Positions 34,275 to 43,627 are shown, counted from the first letter of the stretch. The stretch is 64,000 bases of DNA from Hyphomicrobiaceae bacterium (GCA_016793065.1 JAEULV010000140.1:1-64000), one strand, 5' to 3'. A program made the numbers and translations. Notes: generated by a model not told the origin, from the letters alone.

Positions 34275-34723
34275 CCGCGTCAACGATTGCCCCGACCCGC
34301 GCGGCGCTGGTCGCCGAGGCGCGTCAGTGGATCGGCACGCCCTATCGCCATCAGGCCTCGCTGAAGGGCGTCGGCGCCGATTGCCTCGGCCTCGTCCGCG
34401 GCCTGTGGCGGGCGCTGCACGGTCCCGAGATCGAGGCGCTGCCGGCCTATGCCCCCGACTGGGCCGAGGCGACCGGCTGCGATACCCTGGCGTCCGCCGC
34501 CCGCGCCCATCTGCTGGAGGTCGACCCGCTCGCGGCGCGCCCCGGCGACGTCCTGCTGTTTCGCTGGCGCGACGGCCTGCCGGCCAAGCATGCCGGCATT
34601 CTGGCGACCCCGGCGAGCTTCATCCACGCCTATGACGGCTCGGCCGTCGTCGAAAGCCCGCTGGCGCCATGGTGGCGCCGACGCCTTGCCTGTGCCTTTG
34701 CCTTTCCGGGGATCGTCGACTGA
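34271..34723 (+). CDS. NlpC/P60 cell wall peptidase (gp14)
   Basis: 150 residues. NlpC/P60 fold with the catalytic Cys38 in GVGADCLGLVRG, His107 in PAKHAGIL and a polar third residue near FIHAYD (His119). In GTAs this peptidase sits in the baseplate and opens the peptidoglycan of the recipient for DNA entry. It overlaps its neighbours by four bases upstream and one base (TGATG) downstream, so expression is tightly coupled. Confidence 0.92.
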   Translation: MTASTIAPTRAALVAEARQWIGTPYRHQASLKGVGADCLGLVRGLWRALHGPEIEALPAYAPDWAEATGCDTLASAARAHLLEVDPLAARPGDVLLFRWRDGLPAKHAGILATPASFIHAYDGSAVVESPLAPWWRRRLACAFAFPGIVD

Positions 34724-37700
34724 TGGCCACGCTCGTCTTCAGCGCCATTGGCGCCACCGTCGGCAATTTCATCGGCGGCCCGTTCGGCGCCGCCATCGGT
34801 CAGGCGATCGGTGCCACCGCCGGCGCCATGATCGACCAGCGCCTGCTCGCCGGCACGCCCGCCACCCGCCACGGTCCGCGCATGAAGGACCTGACGGTGG
34901 CCGTCGCCACCGACGGCAAGCCGATCCCCCGCGTCCTCGGCCGCGCCCGCGTCTCCGGCGAGATGATCTGGGCGACGGAATATCAGGAGGCGACCGAGGT
35001 CAGCCGCTCCGGCGGCAAGGGCGGCGCCAGCCAGAAGACCGTCAGCTACTCCTATTACGCCAATTGCGCCGTCGCCGTCTGCGCCGGCCCGATCGCCGGC
35101 ATCGGCCGCATCTGGGCCGACGGCACCGAACTCGACCTCACCCGCGTCACCCACCGCATCCACCTCGGCGACGAGACCGGGGAGCCCGATGCGCTGATCC
35201 TCGCCAAGGAAGCCGGCCCGGTGCCGGCCTATCGCGGCACCGCCTATGTGGTGTTCGAACGGTTCCCGGTGGCCGACTACGGCAACCGCATCCCGCATTT
35301 CACCTTCGAGGTCTGGAATCCGATCGACGCGCTGGAACGGCAGGTGCGGGCGGTGACGCTGATCCCCGGCGCCACCGAGTTCGGCTATGCCACGACTGCC
35401 GTCAACCGCGTCGTCGACGCTGGCACCGAGCCGGAAAACCGCCACACCCTGCGCGCCGGCAGCGATATCGCCGCCGCCCTCGACGAACTGCAGGCGGTCT
35501 GCCCCAACATCGAGCGGGTGGCGCTGGTGGTCGCTTGGTTCGGCGACGATCTGCGCGCCGGCAATTGCGCCATCCGCCCCAAGGTGATCGCCGCCGACCG
35601 CGTCACGCTCGGGCCGCAATGGAGCGTCGCCGGCCTCGACCGGGCGAGCGCCGCCATCGTCTCCCGCCATGCCGGACTTGCCGCCTATGGCGGCTCGCCC
35701 GCCGATGCGTCGGTGGTCGAGGCGATCCGCGAGCTGAAGACGCGCGGACTGGCGGTGACGCTGGTGCCGTTCGTGCTGATGGACATCCCCGCCGTCAATG
35801 CCCGCCCCGACCCCTATGGCGGTGCCGAACAGGCGGCCCATCCATGGCGCGGCCGCATCACCTGTCATCCGGCGCCGGGCCGACCCGGATCGCCCGACAA
35901 GACCGCCGCCGTCGGCGCGGAGGTCGCCGCCCTGTTCGGCACCGCCGCGTCGGCCCATTTCGCCGTCGTCGGCGATGGCGTCGCCTATTCCGGTCCGGCC
36001 GAATGGAGCCTGCGCCGGATGGTGCTGCACTACGCCACCCTGGCCAAGGCGGCCGGCGGCGTCGACGCCTTCGTCATCGGCTCGGAACTGCGCGGCCTGA
36101 CGACGTTGCGCTCCGCCGTGTCGACCTATCCGGCCGTCGACCGCCTCTGCACCCTCGCCGCCGACGTCCGCGCCATCCTCGGTGCCGGCACCCGGCTGAC
36201 CTATGCCGCCGACTGGTCCGAATGGTTCGGTCACCAGCCCTCGGACGGCAGTGGCGACGTGCATTTCCACCTCGATCCGCTCTGGGCCCACCCGGCGATC
36301 GACGCCATCGGCATCGACGTTTACTGGCCGCTGGCCGACTGGCGCGACGGTGATCATCTCGACGCCGCCAGCGCCCGCACCGCCAACGATCGCGCCTATC
36401 TGGCATCGCGCCTCGCCGGCGGCGAAGGCCATGACTGGTTCTATGCCGATGCCGCCGCCCGCGCCGCCCAGACCCGAACGCCGATCACCGACGGCGCCCA
36501 TGGCAAGCCCTGGGTGTTTCGGTTCAAGGATCTGCTCGGCTGGTGGCAGAACCCGCATTTCAACCGCCCGGCCGGCGTCGAGGCCGCCACGCCCACCGCC
36601 TGGGTGCCGCGCTCCAAGCCGATCTGGTTCACCGAACTCGGCGCGGCGGCGGTCGATCGCGGCGCCAACGATCCGGCGGTGTTCCCCGACGCCAAGTCCG
36701 CCGAAAGCCGCCTGCCCAATGCCTCCAACGGCGGCCGCGACGACGTCGCCCAGCGGGCGGTGCTTGCCGCCCATCTCGGTCGCTGGGACCCGGCCGCGGC
36801 CGGTTTCGACCCGGCGGCCAATCCGCTGTCGCCGCTCTATGGCGGCCGCATGGTCGATGCCGCACACATTCACCTGTGGACCTGGGACGCCCGCCCGACC
36901 CCGGCCTTTCCGGCCGCCCGCGACGTCTGGGCCGACGGCGACAACTGGGCGACCGGCCACTGGCTGAACGGTCGTCTCGGCGCCGCCCCGCTCGATGCCG
37001 TGGTGCGCCTGCTCGCCGCCGAGACCGGCGTCGACATCGACATCGAGGATGGGCTCGACGACATCGTCGATGGCCTCGTCATTGACGGCCTCGCCTCGGT
37101 TCGCGACGTCGTCGAGCCGCTGGCACAGGTGTTCCGCTTCGACATCGTCGATGCCGGCGACCGGCTGGTGGCGCGCTCGCGCGATCGCGGTCCCGTTCTG
37201 ACGCTTGCCGCCGACGATCTGGTCGAGCCGGAACGCGACCCGCGCCTGGTTCGCGCCCGGGCGCAGGAAAGCGAGCTCGCGGCGGAAATCACCATCGGTT
37301 TCGTCGAGGCGCTGGCCGACTATGATCGCGTCACCACCCGCGCCACCCGGCCCGCCGCCCGCACCCGCCACGTCGCCTCGGTCGACCTCTCGGTCGTCGC
37401 CCCGGTCGCATTGGTCGAAACCCGCGCCGCCAGCGCGTTGCAGGCCCAATGGGCCGGCCGCGAAACGCTGGAATTCAGCCTCGCCCGCCGTCATGTCGGC
37501 CTTGAGCCCGGCGACGTCGTTTCGCTCGGGGAACTCGGCGAGGCCGGTACCGTCGTGATCGAGCGCATCGACGACACTGACCGCCGCCGGATCTCGGCCC
37601 GCCGCCACGACCGCGCCGTCCATCGCGCCGCCGTGCCGGCGGTGATCGGCCGCGCCCCGCGCGTTCCACTGGCATTCGGCGCCCCGCGCATCGTCATGCT

Positions 37701-38619
37701 CGATCTGCCGCCGCTCGACGACGGCGCCGACGCCCATCGCCCGTGGATCGCGGGATGGGCCCGCCCCTGGCCCGGCCGGCTTACCGTCTGGAAGTCGGTG
37801 TCGGGCGCCAGCTTCACCGATGTCGTCGATCTTGATCGCCGCGCCACCATCGGCACGCTCGCCGTGCCGCTCGGGCCGGGCCCGACGGCGATCTGGGATC
37901 GCTCCGCCGGCCTCGACGTCATCCTGCTCGACGGCGTGCTCGCCGCCCGCGCCGAGATCGACGTGCTGTCCGGCGAAAACCTCGCCGCCATCCGCCGCGC
38001 CGACGGCGTGACCGAGGTCGTCGCCTTCGCCGGCGCCGAGCTGATCGGCCCCAACCGCTATCGCCTGACCCGGCTGCTGCGCGGTCTCGGCGGCACCGAG
38101 GATGCGACGGGCGGCGGCCATCCGGCCGGAAGCACCTTCGTGCTGCTCGACGCCGCCGTCCGGCGCCTTCCGATCGGCCGCGCCGAGCTTGGCGCGCCGC
38201 GCCGCTATCGCGTCGGCCCGTCCAATGTCGATGTCGGCGACGCCGCCATGGCGGAGGCCGAACTGACCGCGTGGGGCAGGGGGCTTCGCCCCTTCGCGCC
38301 GGTGCATGTGCGCGCCAGGCGCGACCCGTCGACCGGCCAAGTCGCCTTCACCTGGGTCCGCCGCGCCCGGATCGATGGCGATGGGTGGGATGGCCCCGAC
38401 GTGCCGCTCGGCGAGGAGGCGGAAAGCTACCGCCTCGACCTCCTCGACGGCGCGGTGGTCCGCCGCTCGGTCAGCCTCGCCGCGCCGCGCTTCGACTATG
38501 CCGCCGCCGCCGAGATCGCCGATTTTGGCGCGCCGCAATCGCAATTCAGCCTCCGCCTCGCCCAGGTCAGTCCATCGACCGGCGCGGGGATCACGCGGGA
38601 GATCATCGTCCATGTCTGA
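34723..38619 (+). CDS. GTA megatron tail protein with TIM-barrel domain (gp15)
   Basis: 1298 residues. The N-terminus has a glycine-zipper membrane-like segment (FIGGPFGAAIGQAIGATAGA), followed by beta-rich hub domains. A glycoside-hydrolase-like TIM barrel covers about residues 410-720 (HFAVVGDGVAYSGPAEWSLR, RLTYAADWSEWFGHQP, DAIGIDVYWPLADWRDG and IWFTELGAAAVDRG). The C-terminal half is the putative phage tail protein region. It forms the central baseplate and tail spike and contacts the host surface. Uninterrupted, which contrasts with the split terminase. Its end overlaps the DUF2793 start by 8 bp. Confidence 0.95.
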   Translation: MATLVFSAIGATVGNFIGGPFGAAIGQAIGATAGAMIDQRLLAGTPATRHGPRMKDLTVAVATDGKPIPRVLGRARVSGEMIWATEYQEATEVSRSGGKGGASQKTVSYSYYANCAVAVCAGPIAGIGRIWADGTELDLTRVTHRIHLGDETGEPDALILAKEAGPVPAYRGTAYVVFERFPVADYGNRIPHFTFEVWNPIDALERQVRAVTLIPGATEFGYATTAVNRVVDAGTEPENRHTLRAGSDIAAALDELQAVCPNIERVALVVAWFGDDLRAGNCAIRPKVIAADRVTLGPQWSVAGLDRASAAIVSRHAGLAAYGGSPADASVVEAIRELKTRGLAVTLVPFVLMDIPAVNARPDPYGGAEQAAHPWRGRITCHPAPGRPGSPDKTAAVGAEVAALFGTAASAHFAVVGDGVAYSGPAEWSLRRMVLHYATLAKAAGGVDAFVIGSELRGLTTLRSAVSTYPAVDRLCTLAADVRAILGAGTRLTYAADWSEWFGHQPSDGSGDVHFHLDPLWAHPAIDAIGIDVYWPLADWRDGDHLDAASARTANDRAYLASRLAGGEGHDWFYADAAARAAQTRTPITDGAHGKPWVFRFKDLLGWWQNPHFNRPAGVEAATPTAWVPRSKPIWFTELGAAAVDRGANDPAVFPDAKSAESRLPNASNGGRDDVAQRAVLAAHLGRWDPAAAGFDPAANPLSPLYGGRMVDAAHIHLWTWDARPTPAFPAARDVWADGDNWATGHWLNGRLGAAPLDAVVRLLAAETGVDIDIEDGLDDIVDGLVIDGLASVRDVVEPLAQVFRFDIVDAGDRLVARSRDRGPVLTLAADDLVEPERDPRLVRARAQESELAAEITIGFVEALADYDRVTTRATRPAARTRHVASVDLSVVAPVALVETRAASALQAQWAGRETLEFSLARRHVGLEPGDVVSLGELGEAGTVVIERIDDTDRRRISARRHDRAVHRAAVPAVIGRAPRVPLAFGAPRIVMLDLPPLDDGADAHRPWIAGWARPWPGRLTVWKSVSGASFTDVVDLDRRATIGTLAVPLGPGPTAIWDRSAGLDVILLDGVLAARAEIDVLSGENLAAIRRADGVTEVVAFAGAELIGPNRYRLTRLLRGLGGTEDATGGGHPAGSTFVLLDAAVRRLPIGRAELGAPRRYRVGPSNVDVGDAAMAEAELTAWGRGLRPFAPVHVRARRDPSTGQVAFTWVRRARIDGDGWDGPDVPLGEEAESYRLDLLDGAVVRRSVSLAAPRFDYAAAAEIADFGAPQSQFSLRLAQVSPSTGAGITREIIVHV

Positions 38620-40546
38620 AACCGCCCGCCTCGGCCTGCCGTTGATCGAACCGGCACAGGCGCAAAAGCACATCACCCACAACGAGGCGCTCGCCCGCCT
38701 CGATGCCCTTGTCGGCCTCTCGACCAAATCCCGAACGCTCGCCGTCCCGCCGCCGGCGCCGGTCGAGGCGGACATGTGGCTCGTCGCGGCCGGCGCCAGC
38801 GGCGCCTGGTCCGGCAAGGACGGCCAGATCGCCCTTTGGCAGGCCGGCGGCTGGGTGTTCCTCGTCCCGCGCCTCGGGTTGCACATGCTGGTCGAGGACA
38901 GCGGCGAGACGCTGGTCCTCACCGCCGCCGGCTGGCGCACCCATGCCGGCGACAGTCCGGTCTTCGCCCGCCTCGGCATCGGCGCCACCCCCGATGCCAC
39001 CAATCGCCTGTCGGTGCGCTCGCCGGCGGCGCTGTTCGCCGCCGTCGATGCCGGCTCCGGCGGTTCGGGCGATGCGCGCCTGATCATCGCCAAGGAAGCC
39101 AGCACCAACACCGGCTCGCTGCTGTTCCAGACCAACTGGTCCGGCCGCGCCGAGATCGGCAATCTCGGCAGCGACGATTTCGGCTTCAAGGTGTCGGCCG
39201 CCGGCGTCAGCTGGATCACCGCCCTGAGCCTTGGCCGCAGCACCGGCTATGTCAACGCGCCGACCCGCCTGCGCGTCGGTTCCGCGTCGGCGCCCGCCTA
39301 TACGCTCGACGTCACCGGCGACCTCAACTATTCCGGCAACCTGCGCAAGGCCGGCGCCATCCTCGGCACCGCGACGGCGAGCGTCGACGGCTTCATGTCC
39401 GCCGCCCAGGCCGGCAAGCTCGCCGGCATCGAGGTGGCCGCCGAAGTCAATGCCGCCGAGACGGTCGGAGCGGGCGCCGCGCTGTTCGCCGGCAGCAAGA
39501 ACGGCACGGCGCTGCGCTTCCGGTCGCTGGTCGCCGGCGACAATATCGACCTGCAAACGGCCAGCGACAGCATCACCCTGCATGCCACCGAGTCCGAGCA
39601 GGTGCTGCGGTCGTTGCGCGTGCTGCATCTCTATGCCGCCGAGCAGCGCGGCGACCGCATGAACATGGTCGACGGCATCGCCGACCCGTTCGCCGACGGC
39701 ACCGACATCGACACCGGCTTGAGCGGCAACATCTATTTCGATCCCTACTACAAATGCTATTCGCCGACGCTCACCTTTGGTCCGAACCTGCTGCCGGCGA
39801 TGACCGCCGCCACCACCTCCGGCGTCACCATTTCCGCCAGTACCCAGGCCGCCGGCTTCGAGGCCTGGCAGGCCGCCGATCAGGTGACGACGACCGCCTG
39901 GCGTTCGTCCGGCTCCGGCAATCAGTGGCTCCGCTTCGATCTCGGCACCAGCCGGATGATCGGCGCCCTCTCGGTTCGCGCCGCCAACAGCCTGCTCGCC
40001 CGCTCGCCGGCGACGCTCAACTATCGCACCTCGACCAACGGCAGCAGCTTCGTCACCAACACGCCGCGCACCGGCCTGACCTGGGTCACCGGCGAGACCA
40101 AGACCCTGCAGGTCGCGCAGCTGCGCTCCACCCGTTACATCGAGATCCTGATGTCGGCGCTGCCGAGCGGCGGCGACGGGCTCTACGAGGTCGGCGAGAT
40201 CGGCTTCCACGAGTTCGTCGACATCGCCGACATGTCGCTGGTGTCGGTCGCCTTCGATGCCTCGATCGCCCCCACGCAGGCGCGGCTGTCGTTGCAGGCC
40301 AAGACCATGCACCTGCCCATCGTCCTCAACACCCACCTGATCGCCGAGGCTTCGCGCGACGATGGCGCCACCTGGACCGCCGGCCCGCTCGTCTTCATCG
40401 AGGCGCTCGCCGACGGCCTCGACATCTACGAGGCCGCGATCGACCTCTCCGCCCAGCCGGTCGGCACGTTGCTGCGATACCGGGTCCGTACCCAGCAGGG
40501 CGCCTATGTCCGCGTTGGCGGCGTCGTTTTTCAGTGGGGGATCTGA
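38612..40546 (+). CDS. DUF2793 tail fibre with discoidin-like domain
   Basis: 644 residues from ATG 38612. The first ~100 residues are DUF2793 (LGLPLIEPAQAQKHITHNEA, LWQAGGWVFLVPRLGLHMLV), the usual attachment module downstream of gp15 in Hyphomicrobiales GTAs. Residues about 130-380 look like a trimeric beta-rich fibre shaft. Residues about 390-535 match an F5/8 type C (discoidin) galactose-binding fold: SASTQAAGFEAWQAADQVTT, NQWLRFDLGTSRMIGALSVR and the closing TRYIEILMSALPS. It is likely the receptor-binding fibre that recognises surface glycans of recipient cells; specificity is not readable. Confidence 0.88.
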   Translation: MSETARLGLPLIEPAQAQKHITHNEALARLDALVGLSTKSRTLAVPPPAPVEADMWLVAAGASGAWSGKDGQIALWQAGGWVFLVPRLGLHMLVEDSGETLVLTAAGWRTHAGDSPVFARLGIGATPDATNRLSVRSPAALFAAVDAGSGGSGDARLIIAKEASTNTGSLLFQTNWSGRAEIGNLGSDDFGFKVSAAGVSWITALSLGRSTGYVNAPTRLRVGSASAPAYTLDVTGDLNYSGNLRKAGAILGTATASVDGFMSAAQAGKLAGIEVAAEVNAAETVGAGAALFAGSKNGTALRFRSLVAGDNIDLQTASDSITLHATESEQVLRSLRVLHLYAAEQRGDRMNMVDGIADPFADGTDIDTGLSGNIYFDPYYKCYSPTLTFGPNLLPAMTAATTSGVTISASTQAAGFEAWQAADQVTTTAWRSSGSGNQWLRFDLGTSRMIGALSVRAANSLLARSPATLNYRTSTNGSSFVTNTPRTGLTWVTGETKTLQVAQLRSTRYIEILMSALPSGGDGLYEVGEIGFHEFVDIADMSLVSVAFDASIAPTQARLSLQAKTMHLPIVLNTHLIAEASRDDGATWTAGPLVFIEALADGLDIYEAAIDLSAQPVGTLLRYRVRTQQGAYVRVGGVVFQWGI

Positions 40547-40548
40547 TC

Positions 40549-40701
40549 ATGTCGGCCAGGCGCTTCCGCTCTCCCGATCAAGCCATCGAAATGGCGCTTG
40601 CCGCGCTGACCCGTCGGCTCGCGCTGGAACTGCGCGAGCCGACGCCGGAGGAAGCCGCCCAGCTGGCGGACCTGCGCGCCCGGCTTGCCGAGCGCGGCTG
40701 A
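40549..40701 (+). CDS. Small protein downstream of the GTA fibre
   Basis: 50 residues starting two bases after the fibre stop, with GGGGGA upstream of ATG 40549. Highly charged and helical (MSARRFRSPDQAIEMALAAL, then LELREPTPEEAAQLADLRAR). No known domain. The tight spacing argues for a real, cotranscribed gene. Confidence 0.5.
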   Translation: MSARRFRSPDQAIEMALAALTRRLALELREPTPEEAAQLADLRARLAERG

Positions 40702-40847
40702 TCTCGCCGCGCCGCGCCGAAACAGCGGCCGATCCGAGGCGGACGGTCCGCTCCCCCCATGCGCCCGCCGGCCGCCAGACGCCGGCGTCGCATGCGCGCC
40801 TCACGTCGATGCGCGATTCCTCCTCCCGCCAGTGCAAAGGACATTCC

Positions 40848-41030
40848 ATGAAAGGTTACCGCACCCTCGGCCTAAGCGCCGCGCTCGCCGCCCTCGGCGC
40901 CATCCAGCAGGCCGATCTGACCACCATCGTCCCGCCCGGCTTCGAGGGCCTGTCGCTGACGCTGATCGGCGCCGTGATGGCCGGCCTGCGCTTCGCCACC
41001 ACCACGCCGGTCGGCCGCAAGACGGCCTGA
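40848..41030 (+). CDS. Small hydrophobic protein at the end of the GTA cluster
   Basis: 60 residues from ATG 40848 with AAAGGAC upstream. Two hydrophobic stretches (LGLSAALAALGAIQQADLTT and LSLTLIGAVMAGLRFATTT) flank a Pro-Gly turn and a short basic tail, a hairpin layout like small holins or phage-associated membrane peptides. Function unknown; the position after the fibre gene suggests it belongs to the GTA unit. A strong hairpin follows. Confidence 0.55.
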   Translation: MKGYRTLGLSAALAALGAIQQADLTTIVPPGFEGLSLTLIGAVMAGLRFATTTPVGRKTA

Positions 41031-41037
41031 GGCACGC

Positions 41038-41061
41038 GGCCCCGGCCCTGGCGCCGGGGCC
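41038..41061 (+). terminator. Hairpin at the end of the GTA cluster
   Basis: Perfect 8-bp GGCCCCGG / CCGGGGCC stem with an 8-nt loop, eight bases after the last small gene; a second hairpin GCCGCC-GCATC-GGCGGC follows at 41064-41081. No long T-run. Confidence 0.5.
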
Positions 41062-41250
41062 GTTGCCGCCGCATCGGCGGCACTGCCGCGACAACGTTCA
41101 TCGGCGGTTCAGGCGCCGGTGATAGGCTTGCAACCTCGCGGACTGCCTTGTTGCCGCCGGCTTCGGCCGTCGGGGGAGTCAGCTGCCCACGCAGTTCAGG
41201 ACGCGGCGCCTCGCGCGACGTCGATTGCTGTTGATGTTCGGAAGGTTCCC

Positions 41251-41535
41251 ATGCGCGTCCGCGCCGCCGCTTTGCCGATCGCCCTGGCGATCGCCGTCCT
41301 GATGAGCCCGCCGGGCCTGGCGCAGCCGCTGGATTCCTGCGCGCCCGCCGATCGCGCCCCCGCCGGCACGCTCCGCCTGTCGGAATTGCGGCGCCAGATC
41401 GCCGGCGAAATCGTCCGCGCCGCCGTCTGCCGCGTCTCCGATCAATGGGTCTATCGCGTCACGGTGCTGGAGCCGAACGGGCAGGTGCGCACGATCGTAT
41501 TTGACGCGACGAACGGGAAGTCGCTCAATCGTTGA
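41251..41535 (+). CDS. feuN: FeuN-like small periplasmic protein with PepSY-type fold
   Basis: 94 residues from ATG 41251. A signal peptide (AALPIALAIAVLMSPPGLAQ) leaves a mature protein of about 68 residues with the PepSY-like ending VYRVTVLEPNGQVRTIVFDA and TNGKSL, plus two cysteines (SCAPADR, VCRVSD) that could form a disulphide. In Sinorhizobium meliloti, FeuN is a tiny essential periplasmic protein encoded before feuPQ that restrains the FeuQ kinase. Size, export signal and position match; sequence identity to FeuN is inferred, not shown. It precedes feuP by 47 bp. Confidence 0.6.
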   Translation: MRVRAAALPIALAIAVLMSPPGLAQPLDSCAPADRAPAGTLRLSELRRQIAGEIVRAAVCRVSDQWVYRVTVLEPNGQVRTIVFDATNGKSLNR

Positions 41536-41582
41536 ATTGAATGGGCACGCGATTCGTGCCCGACAGGTATTGGAGGCCGCCT

Positions 41583-42254
41583 TTGCGTCTGCTCGTGGTC
41601 GAGGACGACGTCAATTTGAACCGGCAATTGGCCGAGGCATTGAAGGAAGCCGGTTACGTCGTCGATTCCGCCGTTGACGGCGAGGAGGGGCACTTCCTCG
41701 GCGATACCGAACCCTATGACGCGGTTGTGCTCGATATCGGCCTGCCCAAGATGGATGGCATCAGTGTGCTGGAGGCCTGGCGGCGGGCCGGCCGCAAGAT
41801 GCCGGTGCTGATCCTGACCGCCCGCGACCGCTGGTCCGACAAGGTCGCCGGCATCGACGCCGGCGCCGACGACTATGTCGCCAAGCCGTTCCATATGGAG
41901 GAGATCCTCGCCCGCATCCGCGCCCTGGTGCGCCGCTCCGCCGGCCATGCCTCCAACGAGATCGAATGCGGCCCGGTCCGCCTCGACATGCGCGCCAGCC
42001 GCGTCACCGTCGACGGCCTGGCGATCAAGCTCACCTCGCACGAATTCCGGCTGCTCGCCTACATGATGCACCACAAGGGGCGCGTCGTGTCGCGCACCGA
42101 ACTGGTCGAGCATCTCTATGATCAGGATTTCGATCGCGATTCCAATACGATCGAGGTTTTCGTCGGTCGCCTGCGCAAGAAGCTCGGTATCGACATCATC
42201 CAGACCGTCCGCGGTCTCGGCTACACGGTGGGCCTGCCCGGCGAGGCCGGCTGA
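41583..42254 (+). CDS. feuP: OmpR-family response regulator FeuP
   Basis: 223 residues from TTG 41583, chosen because GGAGG lies at 41572-41576 and the protein then starts LRLLVVEDDVNL like its relatives; ATG 41541 would add 14 unusual residues. The receiver domain has the acidic pair in VVEDD, the phospho-Asp in AVVLDIGLPKMDG and the Lys in YVAKPFHMEE. A winged-helix OmpR/PhoB DNA-binding domain ends with TIEVFVGRLRKKLGIDIIQT. In rhizobia FeuP controls cyclic-glucan export and, in R. leguminosarum, affects iron uptake. The stop overlaps the kinase ATG (TGATG). Confidence 0.85.
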   Translation: MRLLVVEDDVNLNRQLAEALKEAGYVVDSAVDGEEGHFLGDTEPYDAVVLDIGLPKMDGISVLEAWRRAGRKMPVLILTARDRWSDKVAGIDAGADDYVAKPFHMEEILARIRALVRRSAGHASNEIECGPVRLDMRASRVTVDGLAIKLTSHEFRLLAYMMHHKGRVVSRTELVEHLYDQDFDRDSNTIEVFVGRLRKKLGIDIIQTVRGLGYTVGLPGEAG

Positions 42255-43627
42255 TGCGTTCGCCGTCGCTCGCCCGTCGCCTGTTCCTGCTCGCCGCGTT
42301 GTGGAGCGCCCTGTCGCTGGCGCTGGCCGGCGTCGTGCTGGTCGCGGTGTTCCGCGCCTCGGCCGAGCGGGCCTTCGACGAGCGCCTCGAGGTCAACCTC
42401 AAGACCCTGATCGGCGCCGTCGGCAGCGAGATCGAGCAGACCGGCTTCATCAAGGCCCCCGACAATCTCGGCGAGCCGCGCTTCGAACTGCCATTGTCCG
42501 GCTGGTACTGGATGGTTCGCTCCGAGCCGGACGGCAAGGTCGTCGCCGCGTCGAATTCGCTGACCGGCGAGGTGCTGGCCTCGCCCTTCGACCTCGGCGT
42601 CGTGCCTGACGCCAATGGCGTCGCCCGTTCGTCCGTCATCGGTCCCGACACCCAGACCCTGCGCGCGCTCGAGCGCCGGATCGCCATTGACGACGACAAG
42701 AACTACCGCGTCGTCGTCGCCGGCGACACCGGCGGGCTGTCGCGCGACCTCTTCACCTTCTCGGTCCAGACCATCGCCATTCTCGCCCTCGTCGGCATCG
42801 GCCTCGTCCTCACCACCTTCATCCAGGTCCGCATCGGCCTGAAGCCGCTGGAGCGCATGCGGCAGGCGCTGTTTCGGATCCGCACCGGCGAGGCCGAACG
42901 GCTGGAAGGGGAGTTTCCCTCCGAAATCGCCCCGCTCGCCCAGGAGCTCAACGCCTTGATCGAGGCCAATCGCGAAGTGGTCGAGCGCGCCCGCACCCAG
43001 GTCGGCAATCTCGCCCACGCCCTCAAGACGCCGCTGTCGGTGATCACCAACGAGGCGCGCGGCTCGCAGGTGCCATTCGCCGGACTGGTGTCCGAACAGG
43101 CGGCGCTGATGCGTGACCAGATCCAGAACTATCTGGAGCGCGCCCGCATCGCCGCCCAGCGCCGCGTCATCGGCGTCGTCACCGAGGTTGGCCCGGTGCT
43201 GGAGCGCCTCGTGCGCGCCATGCGCCGCATCCACGCCGATCGCGATCTGGAAATCCAGTTGATCAATCACGAGGGCCTGCGCTTTCGTGGCGAGCAGCAG
43301 GACCTTGAGGAAATGGCCGGCAACTTGATCGACAATGCCTGCAAATGGGCGCGCTCGAGGGTGCGGGTTGAAATCAGCGCCCGCCCCGGAACCGGGCTTG
43401 AGCGCAATTTCATGAGCGTGCTGGTCGACGACGACGGCCCCGGCATCTCGCCAGAAAAGCGCGCCGAGATCGGCAAGCGCGGCAAGCGCCTGGACGAGAC
43501 GGTGCCGGGCACCGGCCTCGGCCTGTCGATCGTCACCGAACTCGCCGCGCTCTATGGCGGTCGGCTCGATCTCGGCGACTCGCCCCTTGGCGGCTTCCGC
43601 TGCGAACTGACCCTGCCGGTCCTCTAG
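42254..43627 (+). CDS. feuQ: Sensor histidine kinase FeuQ
   Basis: 457 residues. An N-terminal membrane helix (LFLLAALWSALSLALAGVVL) is followed by a ~140-residue periplasmic domain, a second helix (IAILALVGIGLVLTTFI), a HAMP-like linker and a PhoQ-type H-box, NLAHALKTPLSVITNEA, with the phospho-acceptor His. The N-box (MAGNLIDNACKWA) and G-boxes (VDDDGPGI, GTGLGLSIV) of the ATPase domain are intact. It phosphorylates FeuP and is probably sensed or restrained in the periplasm through the FeuN-like protein encoded upstream. Confidence 0.85.
   Translation: MRSPSLARRLFLLAALWSALSLALAGVVLVAVFRASAERAFDERLEVNLKTLIGAVGSEIEQTGFIKAPDNLGEPRFELPLSGWYWMVRSEPDGKVVAASNSLTGEVLASPFDLGVVPDANGVARSSVIGPDTQTLRALERRIAIDDDKNYRVVVAGDTGGLSRDLFTFSVQTIAILALVGIGLVLTTFIQVRIGLKPLERMRQALFRIRTGEAERLEGEFPSEIAPLAQELNALIEANREVVERARTQVGNLAHALKTPLSVITNEARGSQVPFAGLVSEQAALMRDQIQNYLERARIAAQRRVIGVVTEVGPVLERLVRAMRRIHADRDLEIQLINHEGLRFRGEQQDLEEMAGNLIDNACKWARSRVRVEISARPGTGLERNFMSVLVDDDGPGISPEKRAEIGKRGKRLDETVPGTGLGLSIVTELAALYGGRLDLGDSPLGGFRCELTLPVL

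Noticed and set aside
34630-39243. A 1537-codon open frame on the minus strand across the gp15 gene
   Set aside because: It is opposite a gene with clear domains and its translation is low-complexity Gly/Ala/Arg, an effect of high GC in the third codon position.
24132-41030. Ordinary prophage
   Set aside because: No integrase, repressor, replication genes or attachment repeats were seen, and gene order and sizes (short tape measure, gp10-gp15) are those of GTAs.
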